Source: an uncultured Muribaculaceae bacterium
GTDB lineage: Bacteria > Bacteroidota > Bacteroidia > Bacteroidales > Muribaculaceae
Length of the DNA: 64,000 bases
NCBI GenBank assembly: GCA_910584365.1
Contig: CAJUAF010000003.1
Span: forward strand, 62,001-126,000
Reading direction: 5' to 3'
In this document: one piece after another, positions 1 to 7,902 of the stretch
Layout: each line of letters starts with the position of its first letter
Position numbering within the stretch: the stretch's first letter is position 1
Program-made: the position numbers and the translations under genes
Notes under the pieces: generated by a model
Database searches by the model: none
Told to the model about the DNA's origin: nothing
The model's input: the letters and a program-made list of their open reading frames with translations, nothing else

Positions 1-910
1 TGTAATCGAACACACCGCCGTCGTGTATGCCATTCTCTTTGATGTAGGCGATGAAAGCGTCTATCATTTCATGGCCCTTCGCAATGGAGATACCTTTCAG
101 GTTGTGATTGAAGAACTCCAGGCCGATGGCATAGCGATATCCCAGCTCGCGGCGGAGCTTGTTGATGAACATAGCTTTGCCACAACCGAAGTCGAGTATC
201 TTGACCTTGCGGCGGTCTTCTTTCTCCAGGTGAGGTACTACCTCGCGATATAGCACGGACCAGTCTATACCTTTATGACGCGGAGGCTGAGCGCGGCCTT
301 GCATGAAATCAGCGCGCTCGATGTGCTCATAGTTGAACACGCCGTAGTCTTTCTTGAAGTAGTAGTCGAAGATGGCTTTCTTCGCAGGATCGAGGAAATA
401 GCAGTGAACGGGATAGCCGATTGTAGACGCGGCTTTGATGTAGTTGTTGCCGAACACAACCTCATTGCCACACACGATTGCGCAGAGCGCGTCTCCATGC
501 TTGACGATTAGCCGGCAGATGTCTTTCACGATAGAGGCGTTGCACTCGGCGATTTTGAAGTCACTGACGGGTACGTCGTCATGGAATGTCCCCCATTCAC
601 GAGGAGACAGACACTCGCTGTGAGTTTCAGGCTCCAGTTCCACACCGTTGTGAATCTGGTTGAATAGAATCTCCGACTCGATGTCAACGCCGCTAATGAA
701 GTATGCCGGTGCTTCCGCGATACCTACAGCGGTAGCTGCCTTAGTGCGCTGGTGGCCGGCGACGATTGTCATGTTATCGCGATTGACGATAATCGGCAGA
801 ATGAATCCCAGAGTCTTGAGGCTTCCTTGGAGTTCGACGAAAGCCTCTTCCGAGATTTTGCGGGGGTTGTAGGATGCGGGCTTTATGTCCGCGAATTTAA
901 CTCTTTCCAT
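1..910 (-). CDS. ParB-like domain fused to a class I methyltransferase (partial, runs off the left edge)
   Basis: 303 residues are visible from the ATG at 908-910. The first ~90 residues form a ParB/Srx-type domain: an N-P-R box near residue 15, then IIVNRDNMTIVAGHQRTKAA, where AGHQRT is the usual ParB GxxR box. After a ~120-residue linker, a Rossmann methyltransferase motif I (KILDFGCGKAMFI, about residues 240-252) appears, followed by an acidic residue in GLEFF. The C-terminus lies outside the window. ParB-domain proteins joined to methylases are common in phages and are usually linked to DNA modification or nuclease activity; the substrate here is unknown. It is the third of three consecutive ParB-like genes, 20 bp downstream of the second, and probably shares their promoter near 2,350. 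Confidence 0.8.
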   Translation of the reverse strand, partial: MERVKFADIKPASYNPRKISEEAFVELQGSLKTLGFILPIIVNRDNMTIVAGHQRTKAATAVGIAEAPAYFISGVDIESEILFNQIHNGVELEPETHSECLSPREWGTFHDDVPVSDFKIAECNASIVKDICRLIVKHGDALCAIVCGNEVVFGNNYIKAASTIGYPVHCYFLDPAKKAIFDYYFKKDYGVFNYEHIERADFMQGRAQPPRHKGIDWSVLYREVVPHLEKEDRRKVKILDFGCGKAMFINKLRRELGYRYAIGLEFFNHNLKGISIAKGHEMIDAFIAYIKENGIHDGGVFDY

Positions 911-930
911 GTGCTTGAAATTAGAGATTG

Positions 931-1653
931 TTATTGAGGCATTTCAAAAACTGTGTCGTCATCAGCGATTTCTTCTTCCTCTTCGGCAGCGCTATTTTCC
1001 AGCAAGCTCTTGACAAAGCCGAAGTTTACCCCGGTTTCGTCCACATAATCGTTGTAGCGATTCACGAGTGTGTCGTATTCTTCCTTGGTTACAGACACAA
1101 CATTCTTGCCGAATGTAAGCATATTGATTTTCTTCGGAGTGGAGCCCTTGATTTTCGTCATTACGGTCTCATCCTCGTCGGGATTATAGAAAAGTCCCTC
1201 GTCGAAGCCGAAGTTTACGAGATTGATTTCGTCGTATATTTGCTGGAGTTTGCCATAATCAAACTCGCCGAATTCGTTATTGTCTTTGATGATGAGTTCT
1301 TTCTCTTCTTCTTCGGACAAATCGGCGACTGTTACTTCGATGAGAGGATTTTCAACCCAGGCTTTCCAGTATTCAATTACGGCGTCGCGCTGCTTCTCCG
1401 TCAACTCCTGCCATTTTTCGTTCTCCTGGAGAATAACCATCCAATCCATCGGCGTGGAAGTGAGAATTTCCTTGAGAATCGTAGTACGCTGGTTGCCGGC
1501 AAGCACTACGTTATCCTTGTTGACGATGATGTCGCGGTATGTGAGCATCTTCGGAAAGAGCATGACGCTCTGCTGAAGACGGCGCTTCTGCCCTATAACA
1601 ATCCTGCGGGGATTGATAGGGTTTATTGTCAGTTCTTTTACGTCCTTTTTCAT
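931..1653 (-). CDS. ParB-like nuclease-domain protein (second of three)
   Basis: 240 residues. The N-terminal half is a ParB N-terminal domain: the INPINPRRI box at residues 10-18, DIIVNKDNVVLAGNQRTTIL around 42-61, and an acidic helix with DLSEEEEKELIIKDNNEFGEFDY near 111-133 that resembles the post-ParB segment of phage ParB-like proteins. The tail is strongly acidic. It overlaps its upstream neighbour by 4 bp (ATGA), so the two are probably translationally coupled. Its paralogy with that neighbour is obvious: same boxes, same order. The role is unknown; family members act as DNA-modification or partition accessories, and no partition ATPase is visible here. Confidence 0.75.
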   Translation of the reverse strand: MKKDVKELTINPINPRRIVIGQKRRLQQSVMLFPKMLTYRDIIVNKDNVVLAGNQRTTILKEILTSTPMDWMVILQENEKWQELTEKQRDAVIEYWKAWVENPLIEVTVADLSEEEEKELIIKDNNEFGEFDYGKLQQIYDEINLVNFGFDEGLFYNPDEDETVMTKIKGSTPKKINMLTFGKNVVSVTKEEYDTLVNRYNDYVDETGVNFGFVKSLLENSAAEEEEEIADDDTVFEMPQ

Positions 1654-2321
1654 TTGCCGAGAAGTAATGATGTTAAAAATCCGTCGCTTATGCCTTCATG
1701 TTCCTCAAGATATTTCTCAAGGCGGGCACACAGTCCCTTGAATTCCTGATCGGTCATTTGGCATTCAACATAGCCACACTTGAATTTCTCGGGATAAGTT
1801 TTCGTCAGGTCGAGGTTCTTGTCGTTGATCTTGTCATCGTAATCGTAGAGGTTCCATGCAACGGCTCCGAGATAATCCCCGATTGCCTCGCGCTCGAAAT
1901 GACGCTTCATAATCTCGATGTCGTCCTCCCCGTAGTGGAGATTGTCTTTCACGAGAATTTCCTTTTCCTCCTCGGCTGAAATATCATCGAGTACTCGGAC
2001 CGGCACTACAGGTTTAGATTTCCATTTGGCCCAGAAAGCGAGCAACGCGGTCTGCTCCTCCGATGTAGCCATTCGGAATTTCTTCTGATTGAACATGTAA
2101 TCCTCGATTTCGTTGTCATCGAGTTCGAGTATCTTGTTAAGACACTCTACGCGGCCGTTACCGCCGATTATCACGTCGTCTTTGTTGATGAGTATGGGGC
2201 GAAGCTCAAGCATCTTCGGGAAAACCAGGATGCTCTCTATCAACTTGCCTTCCATAAACTCGCTCATGGTACGCGGATTATCGGGATTGGCTTTTAGTTT
2301 TCGTATATCCTTTTTGGTCAT
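1650..2321 (-). CDS. ParB-like nuclease-domain protein (first of three)
   Basis: 223 residues. It shows the same layout as the next gene: ANPDNPRTM near residue 11, RPILINKDDVIIGGNGRVE around 41-59 where GGNGR stands in for the ParB GxxR box, then DDISAEEEKEILVKDNLHYGEDD. It is the first gene after the promoter at 2,347-2,354, starting 26 bases downstream of the -7 box. It overlaps the following ParB gene by 4 bp. The duplication plus the methyltransferase fusion downstream suggests a small module acting on DNA, perhaps modification rather than segregation. Substrate and catalytic activity cannot be read from the sequence. Confidence 0.75.
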   Translation of the reverse strand: MTKKDIRKLKANPDNPRTMSEFMEGKLIESILVFPKMLELRPILINKDDVIIGGNGRVECLNKILELDDNEIEDYMFNQKKFRMATSEEQTALLAFWAKWKSKPVVPVRVLDDISAEEEKEILVKDNLHYGEDDIEIMKRHFEREAIGDYLGAVAWNLYDYDDKINDKNLDLTKTYPEKFKCGYVECQMTDQEFKGLCARLEKYLEEHEGISDGFLTSLLLGK

Positions 2322-2340
2322 TGTGTTTATGATAATTTCC

Positions 2341-2410
2341 TAAGCGCAAAGTTAATCAAAAATCGTGAGTTACGCAATTTATCTGATTAAAAATAATCAA
2401 CTTGATTATT
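2341..2410 (-). promoter_or_regulatory. Leftward promoter and palindromic operator ahead of the ParB genes
   Basis: On the minus strand a Bacteroidota -7 box TAACTTTG lies at 2354-2347. Upstream of it is a 9-bp perfect inverted repeat with a one-base centre, AATAATCAAcTTGATTATT, at 2392-2410, made of the same TGATTA units found at the other phage promoters. The palindrome is a likely repressor site. Confidence 0.65.
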
Positions 2411-2564
2411 TGCGTGACGTCACCCATGTTAGATTGCTGATTTTTCTCCTCAAAATGTTGATAATGCGCTGCATTTTTAGTACCTTTGCAGCATTGATAT
2501 TTAATTTTGAGTCCCTGATGCGTTCTTTAGGGAAAGCATCTTGTCGGATTTTTGATTAGATATC
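2411..2564. other. Non-coding gap between the accessory unit and the ParB unit
   Basis: About 150 bases without a convincing gene. It contains the sequence TACCTTTG at 2481-2488 on the plus strand, a possible rightward -7 box, and an AATTAAATATCAAT stretch on the minus strand like the one ahead of the ATPase gene at 25,693. Confidence 0.4.
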
Positions 2565-2583
2565 TTATTTGCATATGAGCGAG
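2545..2583 (-). repeat. Conserved phage leader motif, copy 1
   Basis: Read on the minus strand the segment runs GCAAATAAG, then an AT-rich stretch, then ATCAAAAATCCG. It closely matches 26055-26092, including the flanking CTCGCTC. It overlaps the end of the small gene at 2565 rather than preceding an obvious start codon, unlike the other copies. Confidence 0.6.
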
Positions 2584-2801
2584 TTTGCCCGGGAGGGTAG
2601 ACTCGTTTTTGTTGTGAAGGCATTGCTACCCCAGATGCTTTGGTTGGCCCTACCGTCCATAATGAATCGGCCGCATTTATGAGCAAGATCAGCGGTACCG
2701 CCTTCACGTCTGGCGTCAGACTCCATATACTCTTTACGAATACTGCATATCTCTTCATTTTTGCAGAATCCGCAAGCAACGTAGTCATATTCGTCCCACA
2801 T
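2565..2801 (-). CDS. Small cysteine-containing phage protein
   Basis: 78 residues. The pattern C-G-F-C near residue 11, C-S at 19, and H-K-C-G near 42 suggests a small zinc-binding fold; the C-terminal third is unstructured-looking. Its start overlaps the stop of the gene before it (TGATG), which supports it being real. Function unknown. It is probably the last gene of the long accessory unit. Confidence 0.55.
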   Translation of the reverse strand: MWDEYDYVACGFCKNEEICSIRKEYMESDARREGGTADLAHKCGRFIMDGRANQSIWGSNAFTTKTSLPSRANSLICK

Positions 2802-3169
2802 CAGCCATCTATTAGTTTAAGCCACAGATATGGTAGCCATACTTTCGTAAGTTTTATCCATAGCGAGCATTTAACCGACTTGGCATAGAAGTATGACCGC
2901 GAATACGGTCCGCGCCGGACACAAGCGTTGAGGTGGTGCTTATACCCCAGTTCTTCCATGCGTTTTACACTCTCCGGCGCCACGGCTATCGACGGCACCG
3001 TCTTATTGTGTCCACAGCAGCTTCCGATGGTTTTCACCCCGTGATGGAGTAAATATATAACCTCATCAGCTATGCAGGCATCGACCCATATCGGGTGCAG
3101 AAGGCTCGGATGATCGATCTGTATTTGGTTGTCAAACGAACCGACTGCCACGTTCTTACAATTACACAT
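2801..3169 (-). CDS. Phage protein with SCCGHNK motif, unknown function
   Basis: 122 residues from the ATG at 3167-3169; an in-frame ATG at 3212-3214 would add 15 residues and overlap the upstream radical SAM gene by 25 bases, so the later start is preferred. It begins CNCKNV and contains HPIWVDACIADEVIYLLHHGVK, then TIGSCCGHNKTVPSIAV. The G-S-C-C-G-H box recurs in small phage proteins of unknown role and looks like a metal site. The last ~25 residues are hydrophobic and aromatic. Confidence 0.6.
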   Translation of the reverse strand: MCNCKNVAVGSFDNQIQIDHPSLLHPIWVDACIADEVIYLLHHGVKTIGSCCGHNKTVPSIAVAPESVKRMEELGYKHHLNACVRRGPYSRSYFYAKSVKCSLWIKLTKVWLPYLWLKLIDG

Positions 3170-3189
3170 ATCGTTCTCTGAATGAAATG

Positions 3190-4266
3190 TTATTTGATTC
3201 GATTTGAATAGCATATCCGGCTACCGCCGGCATAAGGCAGAAGCACATCCTCGTCCTCTATCCACGAGCCATTGAGATTGCCGTTAGGGTGGAATACCAT
3301 TTCAAAGACAGTATTCGGAGCCTTGGCTTTCTGTGGGTCGATGGCGGCGAGGTTTGCGCTCTCCGTCACCATATCGATGCCCTTGTACTTGTAGACCTCG
3401 CAATAGTAGTAATAGCCCAGCACCTGAGCTATAGGCTTGAATTTCTCCGGCATCAGGTCTATCTGGCTCCATACGTCGTTGAGAAGTATCTTATTCTTTT
3501 CGAGAAAGCGCAATTTCGGTAAGTTGTGCATCGCCGACTTGTCATAATCCATCGTCTCTCTGAAGATGATGTTGTCTGCTCCCATCGCGCCGAAGAAGTC
3601 CAGATAGCGCATCATCCCATCGACATCGTGTATGCCACTCTTCAGGAGAAGGCAACTCAATCGGGGACGCACGTTTCCCGACATTGCTATCTTCACAACC
3701 TCCTCCATCTGCTCATTCGTGAAATAGCCACTGTCGAACTGCATGACCTCCGCGTTGACGTTCTCCAAGTAATGCGTCTTGGATATGTTCAGATGATGGA
3801 ATCCGTTCTCGACTATATGGTCTATTATACGTTTCCCGGCGACTACATCGAGAAGTCCACTGCCATTAGTAGTGATAACTCTCTTTCTGAAATTGTACTT
3901 CGACACAAGTCGTAAGATGCGAGGAAGACGGGGAGATTTCGTGGGCTCGCCTCCTGTAATCGAGATTGAAGGATTGAGAGGGCGCAACGTCTGCAGGACT
4001 TCCTCAAGACGAGCGAAATATTCCTCTTCGTCTGATATTCTCCCCTTGACAAACATTTTCCCTTTTCCCTCGAAGCGCAACTGATCGACGCAGAACTTAC
4101 AATTTGCGTTGCAGGATTCGTTGACAAATATCGAGAGGTTCGCATTGTCATAGACTAATTTCTGGTTGCCGTCGAACACAAACGGCTTCGTGGTGTAGTT
4201 CTCCGCATGAAAGTCCTCCTGACGTCGACCACGAAGAACTGAGAACTTACTTTGTTCTGTATTCAT
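3190..4266 (-). CDS. Radical SAM protein (MoaA-like)
   Basis: 358 residues. The CxxxCxxC iron-sulfur motif C-N-A-N-C-K-F-C is at residues 52-59, and SITGGEPT (SAM-binding GGE motif) lies near residue 102. The remainder has the alternating helix/strand pattern of a partial TIM barrel. No SPASM cysteine cluster is evident at the C-terminus. Radical SAM enzymes in phages are often linked to base or nucleotide modification or to queuosine-like precursor synthesis; the substrate here is not identifiable. A 182-bp gene-free gap precedes it, holding a perfect 10-bp palindrome CTACCGGTAG at 4404-4413. Confidence 0.8.
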   Translation of the reverse strand: MNTEQSKFSVLRGRRQEDFHAENYTTKPFVFDGNQKLVYDNANLSIFVNESCNANCKFCVDQLRFEGKGKMFVKGRISDEEEYFARLEEVLQTLRPLNPSISITGGEPTKSPRLPRILRLVSKYNFRKRVITTNGSGLLDVVAGKRIIDHIVENGFHHLNISKTHYLENVNAEVMQFDSGYFTNEQMEEVVKIAMSGNVRPRLSCLLLKSGIHDVDGMMRYLDFFGAMGADNIIFRETMDYDKSAMHNLPKLRFLEKNKILLNDVWSQIDLMPEKFKPIAQVLGYYYYCEVYKYKGIDMVTESANLAAIDPQKAKAPNTVFEMVFHPNGNLNGSWIEDEDVLLPYAGGSRICYSNRIK

Positions 4267-4448
4267 GATTGTTAGTTAAAAAATGCCGATTTCCCGCCGT
4301 CTACTTCCCGCGACCTTCCGAGGCCATTGGTAGCTCATACTGAAATTGCACTGGCGAGGACTTATGCGGTAGGTCTATTCTTCCGTTCTATGTAGGGCAA
4401 TCACTACCGGTAGAGTGTAGACGACTGATTTTTAGCGAGTGTCTCGGC

Positions 4449-4841
4449 TTAGTCGTTGATATTTCCTTTATAATCCCACAAGCCCAGCATACCCTTGACA
4501 TTGAGGATTGGCTTCTCAAATTTCACAGGGTTAGCCAAAACCCAGTTGTAGACTCCATTTTCAGCCCATTCAGAAGGATGGTTCATGACGCAGTCAACAA
4601 TATCGACACTGCCTATAATGGCACCGTTAGAGAATAGTCCTGGTGCGTACCGGCTGACTTCGACGTTCTTTGCAAGAGCCGGAAGCGGATATGCTTCAAG
4701 TTCTCCACGTGAACACGGCGTTTTCGATGTATGAATGAGTACTCGGCCACGGTATGCAGTCTTCCATGTGCGGTTCTCTACGTCCTTAATGCCGGCGATA
4801 ATGAGACCGGCCCACGGTTGCTTAATCGTTAGTGCTTTCAT
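4449..4841 (-). CDS. ASCH-domain protein
   Basis: 130 residues forming a complete ASCH (PUA-like) domain: MKALTIKQPWAGLI at the start, then DVENRTWKTAYRGRVLIHTS around residues 20-39, a middle GAIIGSVDIVDC strand, and a final VKGMLGLWDY. ASCH domains bind RNA or modified nucleobases, and a few are ribonucleases. In phages they are common and mostly uncharacterised. The start overlaps the end of the upstream lipoprotein gene by 20 bp. Confidence 0.85.
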   Translation of the reverse strand: MKALTIKQPWAGLIIAGIKDVENRTWKTAYRGRVLIHTSKTPCSRGELEAYPLPALAKNVEVSRYAPGLFSNGAIIGSVDIVDCVMNHPSEWAENGVYNWVLANPVKFEKPILNVKGMLGLWDYKGNIND

Positions 4842-5049
4842 CGTACTTTACTGGAATTATAAGTTGATGCTGTCCGGCCATCATGCGCTCGTGCATTTCT
4901 ACATGGGCTCGCGGCACTTTATAGCGGCTCGGCTGTGGTTCACACACATTCTTCCCGGTGGAACATCCTCCGAGGGTCACGGCCAACAACATAGATGCGG
5001 CACCATAACCACCGAGACGGCCGATTAGGTACGCTTTTTCTGATTTCAT
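4822..5049 (-). CDS. Small phage-encoded lipoprotein
   Basis: 75 residues from the ATG at 5047-5049; upstream in-frame codons exist but would read through a neighbouring gene. Residues 1-29 form a signal peptide with basic residues and a hydrophobic core (AASMLLAVTLGGC), with a lipobox L-G-G-C at about 26-29 for lipidation and signal peptidase II. The mature part is ~46 residues, hydrophilic, with His- and Met-rich stretches. Small lipoproteins on prophages can change the cell surface or block superinfection, but no such role can be shown here. Confidence 0.7.
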   Translation of the reverse strand: MKSEKAYLIGRLGGYGAASMLLAVTLGGCSTGKNVCEPQPSRYKVPRAHVEMHERMMAGQHQLIIPVKYDESTND

Positions 5050-5050
5050 A

Positions 5051-5299
5051 TTAAAAGAGTTTGAGTTGTATTGGTTTATTCTTAACTGTCTTGGAGTAAA
5101 TAGGGCATTTCTCTCGATAGGCACATGCTCCAGCTTTGGCTTGGTCGAACCTCTCCTCCCACAAATTCGCATATTCTTCTGTACCCATTGTGGCTTCTTC
5201 ATTAAGGAAATCGACTAACATCATACAGAAGAAACCCCTTTCTACGACCTTTCGGTTGGAATTGACCTCAAACAGTCCATTGCTTTCAGGTTGTGCCAT
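5051..5299 (-). CDS. Small phage protein ending in a beta-clamp-binding motif
   Basis: 82 residues from the ATG at 5297-5299 (MAQPESNG). It has a helical middle and a C-x5-C pair (ACAYREKCP), and ends exactly in PIQLKLF. QLxLF matches the consensus peptide that binds the bacterial sliding clamp, and its place at the extreme C-terminus is typical. Function unknown; it may recruit or block the host or phage clamp. It overlaps the upstream nuclease gene by 14 bp. Confidence 0.6.
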   Translation of the reverse strand: MAQPESNGLFEVNSNRKVVERGFFCMMLVDFLNEEATMGTEEYANLWEERFDQAKAGACAYREKCPIYSKTVKNKPIQLKLF

Positions 5300-5768
5300 T
5301 CTTCTTTCTGTAATTGAATATCTGCTTCTTGATTCCTTCCCGGCGCATGATGGAGCATAATATTGAGATATCACCCAACGACGCCGATTCTTGATACTGT
5401 GCTATTCGTACCAATCGTACCATTTTACCGGTTTCATCGGCCTCCACCAAGCCCCAATTTTCGGGTAATTCTTCCTCCTTGATTATTCCTTCGAGCGCGT
5501 AGTACCACCGAAAGTTTCCCATGCCCTCTATAGGATTTTGCCGACATTTCTTTTTGCGGTCTCGAAGGAAATCGGCTCTCGAAGTCTTAACTTCGACAAT
5601 AGTAGTAGACGCGCCGTTGGTTCCCCAAACGTCAGGATCTTCGTTCCCATACGTCAAGAGTTCCACAGCCACATACTTATGGTCGTGCCATCCTTCCAAG
5701 CCACCACGATGGAGTTTCTTGGCGGCTTCGATACACATAAGATGGTGCAACGAATTTGTCTTACTCAT
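5286..5768 (-). CDS. PD-(D/E)XK nuclease-like protein (MmcB-like)
   Basis: 160 residues. The core reads DVWG (near residue 46), then TTIVEVKTSRADFLRDRKKKCRQ in pieces around 55-76: the V-E-V-K-T element and upstream Asp match the PD-(D/E)XK nuclease fold. WYYALEGII and WGLVEAD follow, as in MmcB-like and restriction-endonuclease-like DNA repair proteins. A likely phage role is DNA processing or repair. It starts two bases after the next upstream gene ends. Confidence 0.65.
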   Translation of the reverse strand: MSKTNSLHHLMCIEAAKKLHRGGLEGWHDHKYVAVELLTYGNEDPDVWGTNGASTTIVEVKTSRADFLRDRKKKCRQNPIEGMGNFRWYYALEGIIKEEELPENWGLVEADETGKMVRLVRIAQYQESASLGDISILCSIMRREGIKKQIFNYRKKNGTT

Positions 5769-5769
5769 T

Positions 5770-6519
5770 TTACACCGTTATTGCTTGTTGAAACTTTATT
5801 CCAAATTTGCTGGCATTCTTTTCAATTATTGGACGACGCATTTCCTCCGAGGGATAGAAATACAAATTATGGTCTTCTGGACATTCGATATAACCTCTCT
5901 TGCGAAGATTATATCTGACGCTTATTTTGCTTTTAGGCTGCTTTACAAATTTGAATTTAGTGCGTTGCTCAAAGCCCCAGAAGAGGCTTCTTCTCTTATC
6001 TTTATCATAAGTTTCACGCCATGATGCCCTCTTTTTTTCTAAGCATTCTGCATATCTCTTAGGAGATAATCTGTCGCGATTGCTTTGCCCTGGCTGGAAC
6101 CTAAATTCGCTACTTCTTGGGATTATAAAACCTTTTGGGGGATATGTGCCATTCCTCTTATGACTTTCTGCGGCTGCTTTTTGAGCTGAGTCCTGCGTCT
6201 TTATCATGAATTGTTTTGTTTTCTTCAACCCATGTTCCCTTGCAATGCGATGTAATGTTGAATGGCTAATGCCAAATTTACTCATTATCTCATCGTTACG
6301 GGTATGCTTAAAATGCCTGATAATCCAAGCAATTTCTTTTTCAGTGAGTTCTCTGCCGGTATTCTCTACTCGTGGTATTGGTTTCCCATACAGCTTGTGT
6401 TCCAAAGATTTAGACGAGCGACCGAGTTTTACAGCGATTTCACTCAATGGCAATCCCAATGCCTTTAACCGATGAAGTTCTTTAATTTCTTCCTGGGTCC
6501 ACAGCTTGTTTTTAGGCAT
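5770..6519 (-). CDS. Double helix-turn-helix DNA-binding protein
   Basis: 249 residues. Residues 1-45 (LWTQEEIKELHRLKALGLPLSEIAVKLGRS in part) form a Myb/SANT-like HTH; residues ~57-97 (LTEKEIAWIIRHFKHTRNDEIMSKFGIS in part, then STLHRIAREHGLKKT) form a second HTH. The basic C-terminal part has no HNH or GIY-YIG residues that I can find. The two-HTH N-terminus resembles the DNA-recognition parts of phage homing endonucleases, so this may be a nuclease-less relative or a regulator. Confidence 0.55.
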   Translation of the reverse strand: MPKNKLWTQEEIKELHRLKALGLPLSEIAVKLGRSSKSLEHKLYGKPIPRVENTGRELTEKEIAWIIRHFKHTRNDEIMSKFGISHSTLHRIAREHGLKKTKQFMIKTQDSAQKAAAESHKRNGTYPPKGFIIPRSSEFRFQPGQSNRDRLSPKRYAECLEKKRASWRETYDKDKRRSLFWGFEQRTKFKFVKQPKSKISVRYNLRKRGYIECPEDHNLYFYPSEEMRRPIIEKNASKFGIKFQQAITV

Positions 6520-6531
6520 ACATTCTTGTAA

Positions 6532-6930
6532 TTAGATAAATAGTTCAGGAAACATCTGTTTCAGCAAAGAGTGATTTGGCGCGTAGGTCGAGTACTTCGT
6601 AGTGGAGTCTAAAAGTCGAAAACGATAGTTATCGTAGGATTTACTACAATACTCTTCTTTAATCATCGCTTTCTCCAATTTAGAATCCGCATATCTTCCC
6701 CAGGACTTTCTCACATCTGATTCATCAACCTCAACGGTAATGCAATAGTCGAAATCAACAATGCCGGAGAGCCAATGCTTGGCTTCTTCGGGATCCTCCA
6801 CAAAGAAACAGAAGCCGACCGAAGACGTAGCATTGCCGCGTTTGACACGGTGGTCTGTATTGTTGATAAGCATATCGCCTCGCTGATATGCTTCAAACTC
6901 TTTCTTGGAACAAAATCGATGCAGGATCAT
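6532..6930 (-). CDS. Phage protein, unknown function
   Basis: 132 residues; not recognised. The N-terminus (HRFCSKKEFEAYQRGDML, then ATSSVGFCFF) has the strand-helix-strand look of small ADP-ribosyltransferase-like or sugar-binding phage proteins, but no catalytic triad can be assigned. No membrane segment. It overlaps the upstream gene by 4 bp (ATGA). Confidence 0.5.
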   Translation of the reverse strand: MILHRFCSKKEFEAYQRGDMLINNTDHRVKRGNATSSVGFCFFVEDPEEAKHWLSGIVDFDYCITVEVDESDVRKSWGRYADSKLEKAMIKEEYCSKSYDNYRFRLLDSTTKYSTYAPNHSLLKQMFPELFI

Positions 6931-7193
6931 AGCTTTTTGTCTTTGGGAAATTCGTTGAACCTACGGCATATTTCCTCTCCGAGCTTCGTAGCATCGTCGA
7001 GGGTTGCCTTGAAGTCCACATACAGTTCACTGTCATAAAGCGTTATTTCTCCGATGGGAAGATTGAATCCGCTACCAGGCTCTTTCACGCACAGCAAAAC
7101 CTCGCCGTGTTTTTCTTTCGGGACCAGGACGAGATTGACTTCTTTCGTGTCAAAACGGCCCTCAACAAATTGCATTTTAGGAGTTATTTCCAT
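6927..7193 (-). CDS. Small phage protein, unknown function
   Basis: 88 residues; no known domain recognised. The pattern is mainly beta strands (VNLVLVPKEKHGEVLLCVKEP, with LPIGEITLYDSELYVDF) followed by a C-terminal helix. It overlaps the gene after it by 4 bp and the gene before it by 17 bp, which supports expression as part of the unit. Confidence 0.5.
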   Translation of the reverse strand: MEITPKMQFVEGRFDTKEVNLVLVPKEKHGEVLLCVKEPGSGFNLPIGEITLYDSELYVDFKATLDDATKLGEEICRRFNEFPKDKKL

Positions 7194-7455
7194 GATTGTT
7201 ATGGGGTAATCTGTTTATAATGTCGCTTTCATATATTTCACGATACCAAGTGCCATGCTCTCCTTCGATGTGATAGAAGCACAATCCGTTGACACACATT
7301 TCATTGGTAATTCTTCCTTTTCTTATGACGGTACCGAAATGAAATTTCACACACTCTCCGTGATGATATTTATTGGGGCGCGTCGTGTATGTGCTAACTG
7401 ATGCCTTTCGAGGTCGGTTATAGATAATCTCGTTGATTGTCGGTGTTTCTATCAT
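7177..7455 (-). CDS. Small phage protein with a beta-barrel-like core
   Basis: 92 residues. The central part (GECVKFHFGTVIRKGRI, then LCFYHIEGEHGTWYRE) looks like an SH3- or KOW-like small barrel. No catalytic residues are seen. Function unknown. It starts 12 bases after the end of the upstream gene. Confidence 0.5.
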   Translation of the reverse strand: MIETPTINEIIYNRPRKASVSTYTTRPNKYHHGECVKFHFGTVIRKGRITNEMCVNGLCFYHIEGEHGTWYREIYESDIINRLPHNNHGNNS

Positions 7456-7467
7456 TTATAAAATCCA

Positions 7468-7902
7468 TTAAATTCCATCGCTCTTGCATTTGTAAATCAG
7501 TGCATCTGCAATCTCTAATGCGTCATTTACAATGCTTTCTTTTACGATGTTTGCAGCTTCTTTCACATTGCCAAACGCAGATAGTTTTGCGTCGGAAACT
7601 TTATTTTTCATCCACGTCTCATTTGCAATTAACCCTTGAGCTATTCGACTCGCAACGTCTATCCTTAAACTTATATCCCCGTTGTATTCGGATTTAGTTT
7701 GGGTCTTTAAAAGGAACTTCTCAGGAATCCACGTGCTTGGAGCAGTGTCTAATTGATAAATTAAATCAGTATTATTTATCGCTATTATATGCCCCATCAG
7801 TCCTGCTCTTTCGTGTCCAGATGCAACAATAACAGAATCGTTTAAGAAGTATTTTGGACTACAGTTTCTTTTATCTTCAGCCATAATAAAGCCCTTAATC
7901 AT
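7468..7902 (-). CDS. Phage protein with SH3-like N-terminus and helical C-terminus
   Basis: 144 residues from the ATG at 7900-7902; an alternative ATG at 7882-7884 (MAEDKRN) avoids the 8-bp overlap with the upstream gene. Residues ~20-65 (FLNDSVIVASGHERAGLMGH and following) form a small barrel like that in the neighbour at 7177-7455; the second half is helical. Function unknown. Confidence 0.5.
   Translation of the reverse strand: MIKGFIMAEDKRNCSPKYFLNDSVIVASGHERAGLMGHIIAINNTDLIYQLDTAPSTWIPEKFLLKTQTKSEYNGDISLRIDVASRIAQGLIANETWMKNKVSDAKLSAFGNVKEAANIVKESIVNDALEIADALIYKCKSDGI

Noticed and set aside
1..2321. Plasmid partition (ParABS) locus
   Set aside because: No ParA-type ATPase or parS-like repeats; ParB boxes are altered and one copy is fused to a methyltransferase.
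6532..6930. ADP-ribosyltransferase assignment
   Set aside because: Only a vague N-terminal resemblance; no catalytic residues can be placed.
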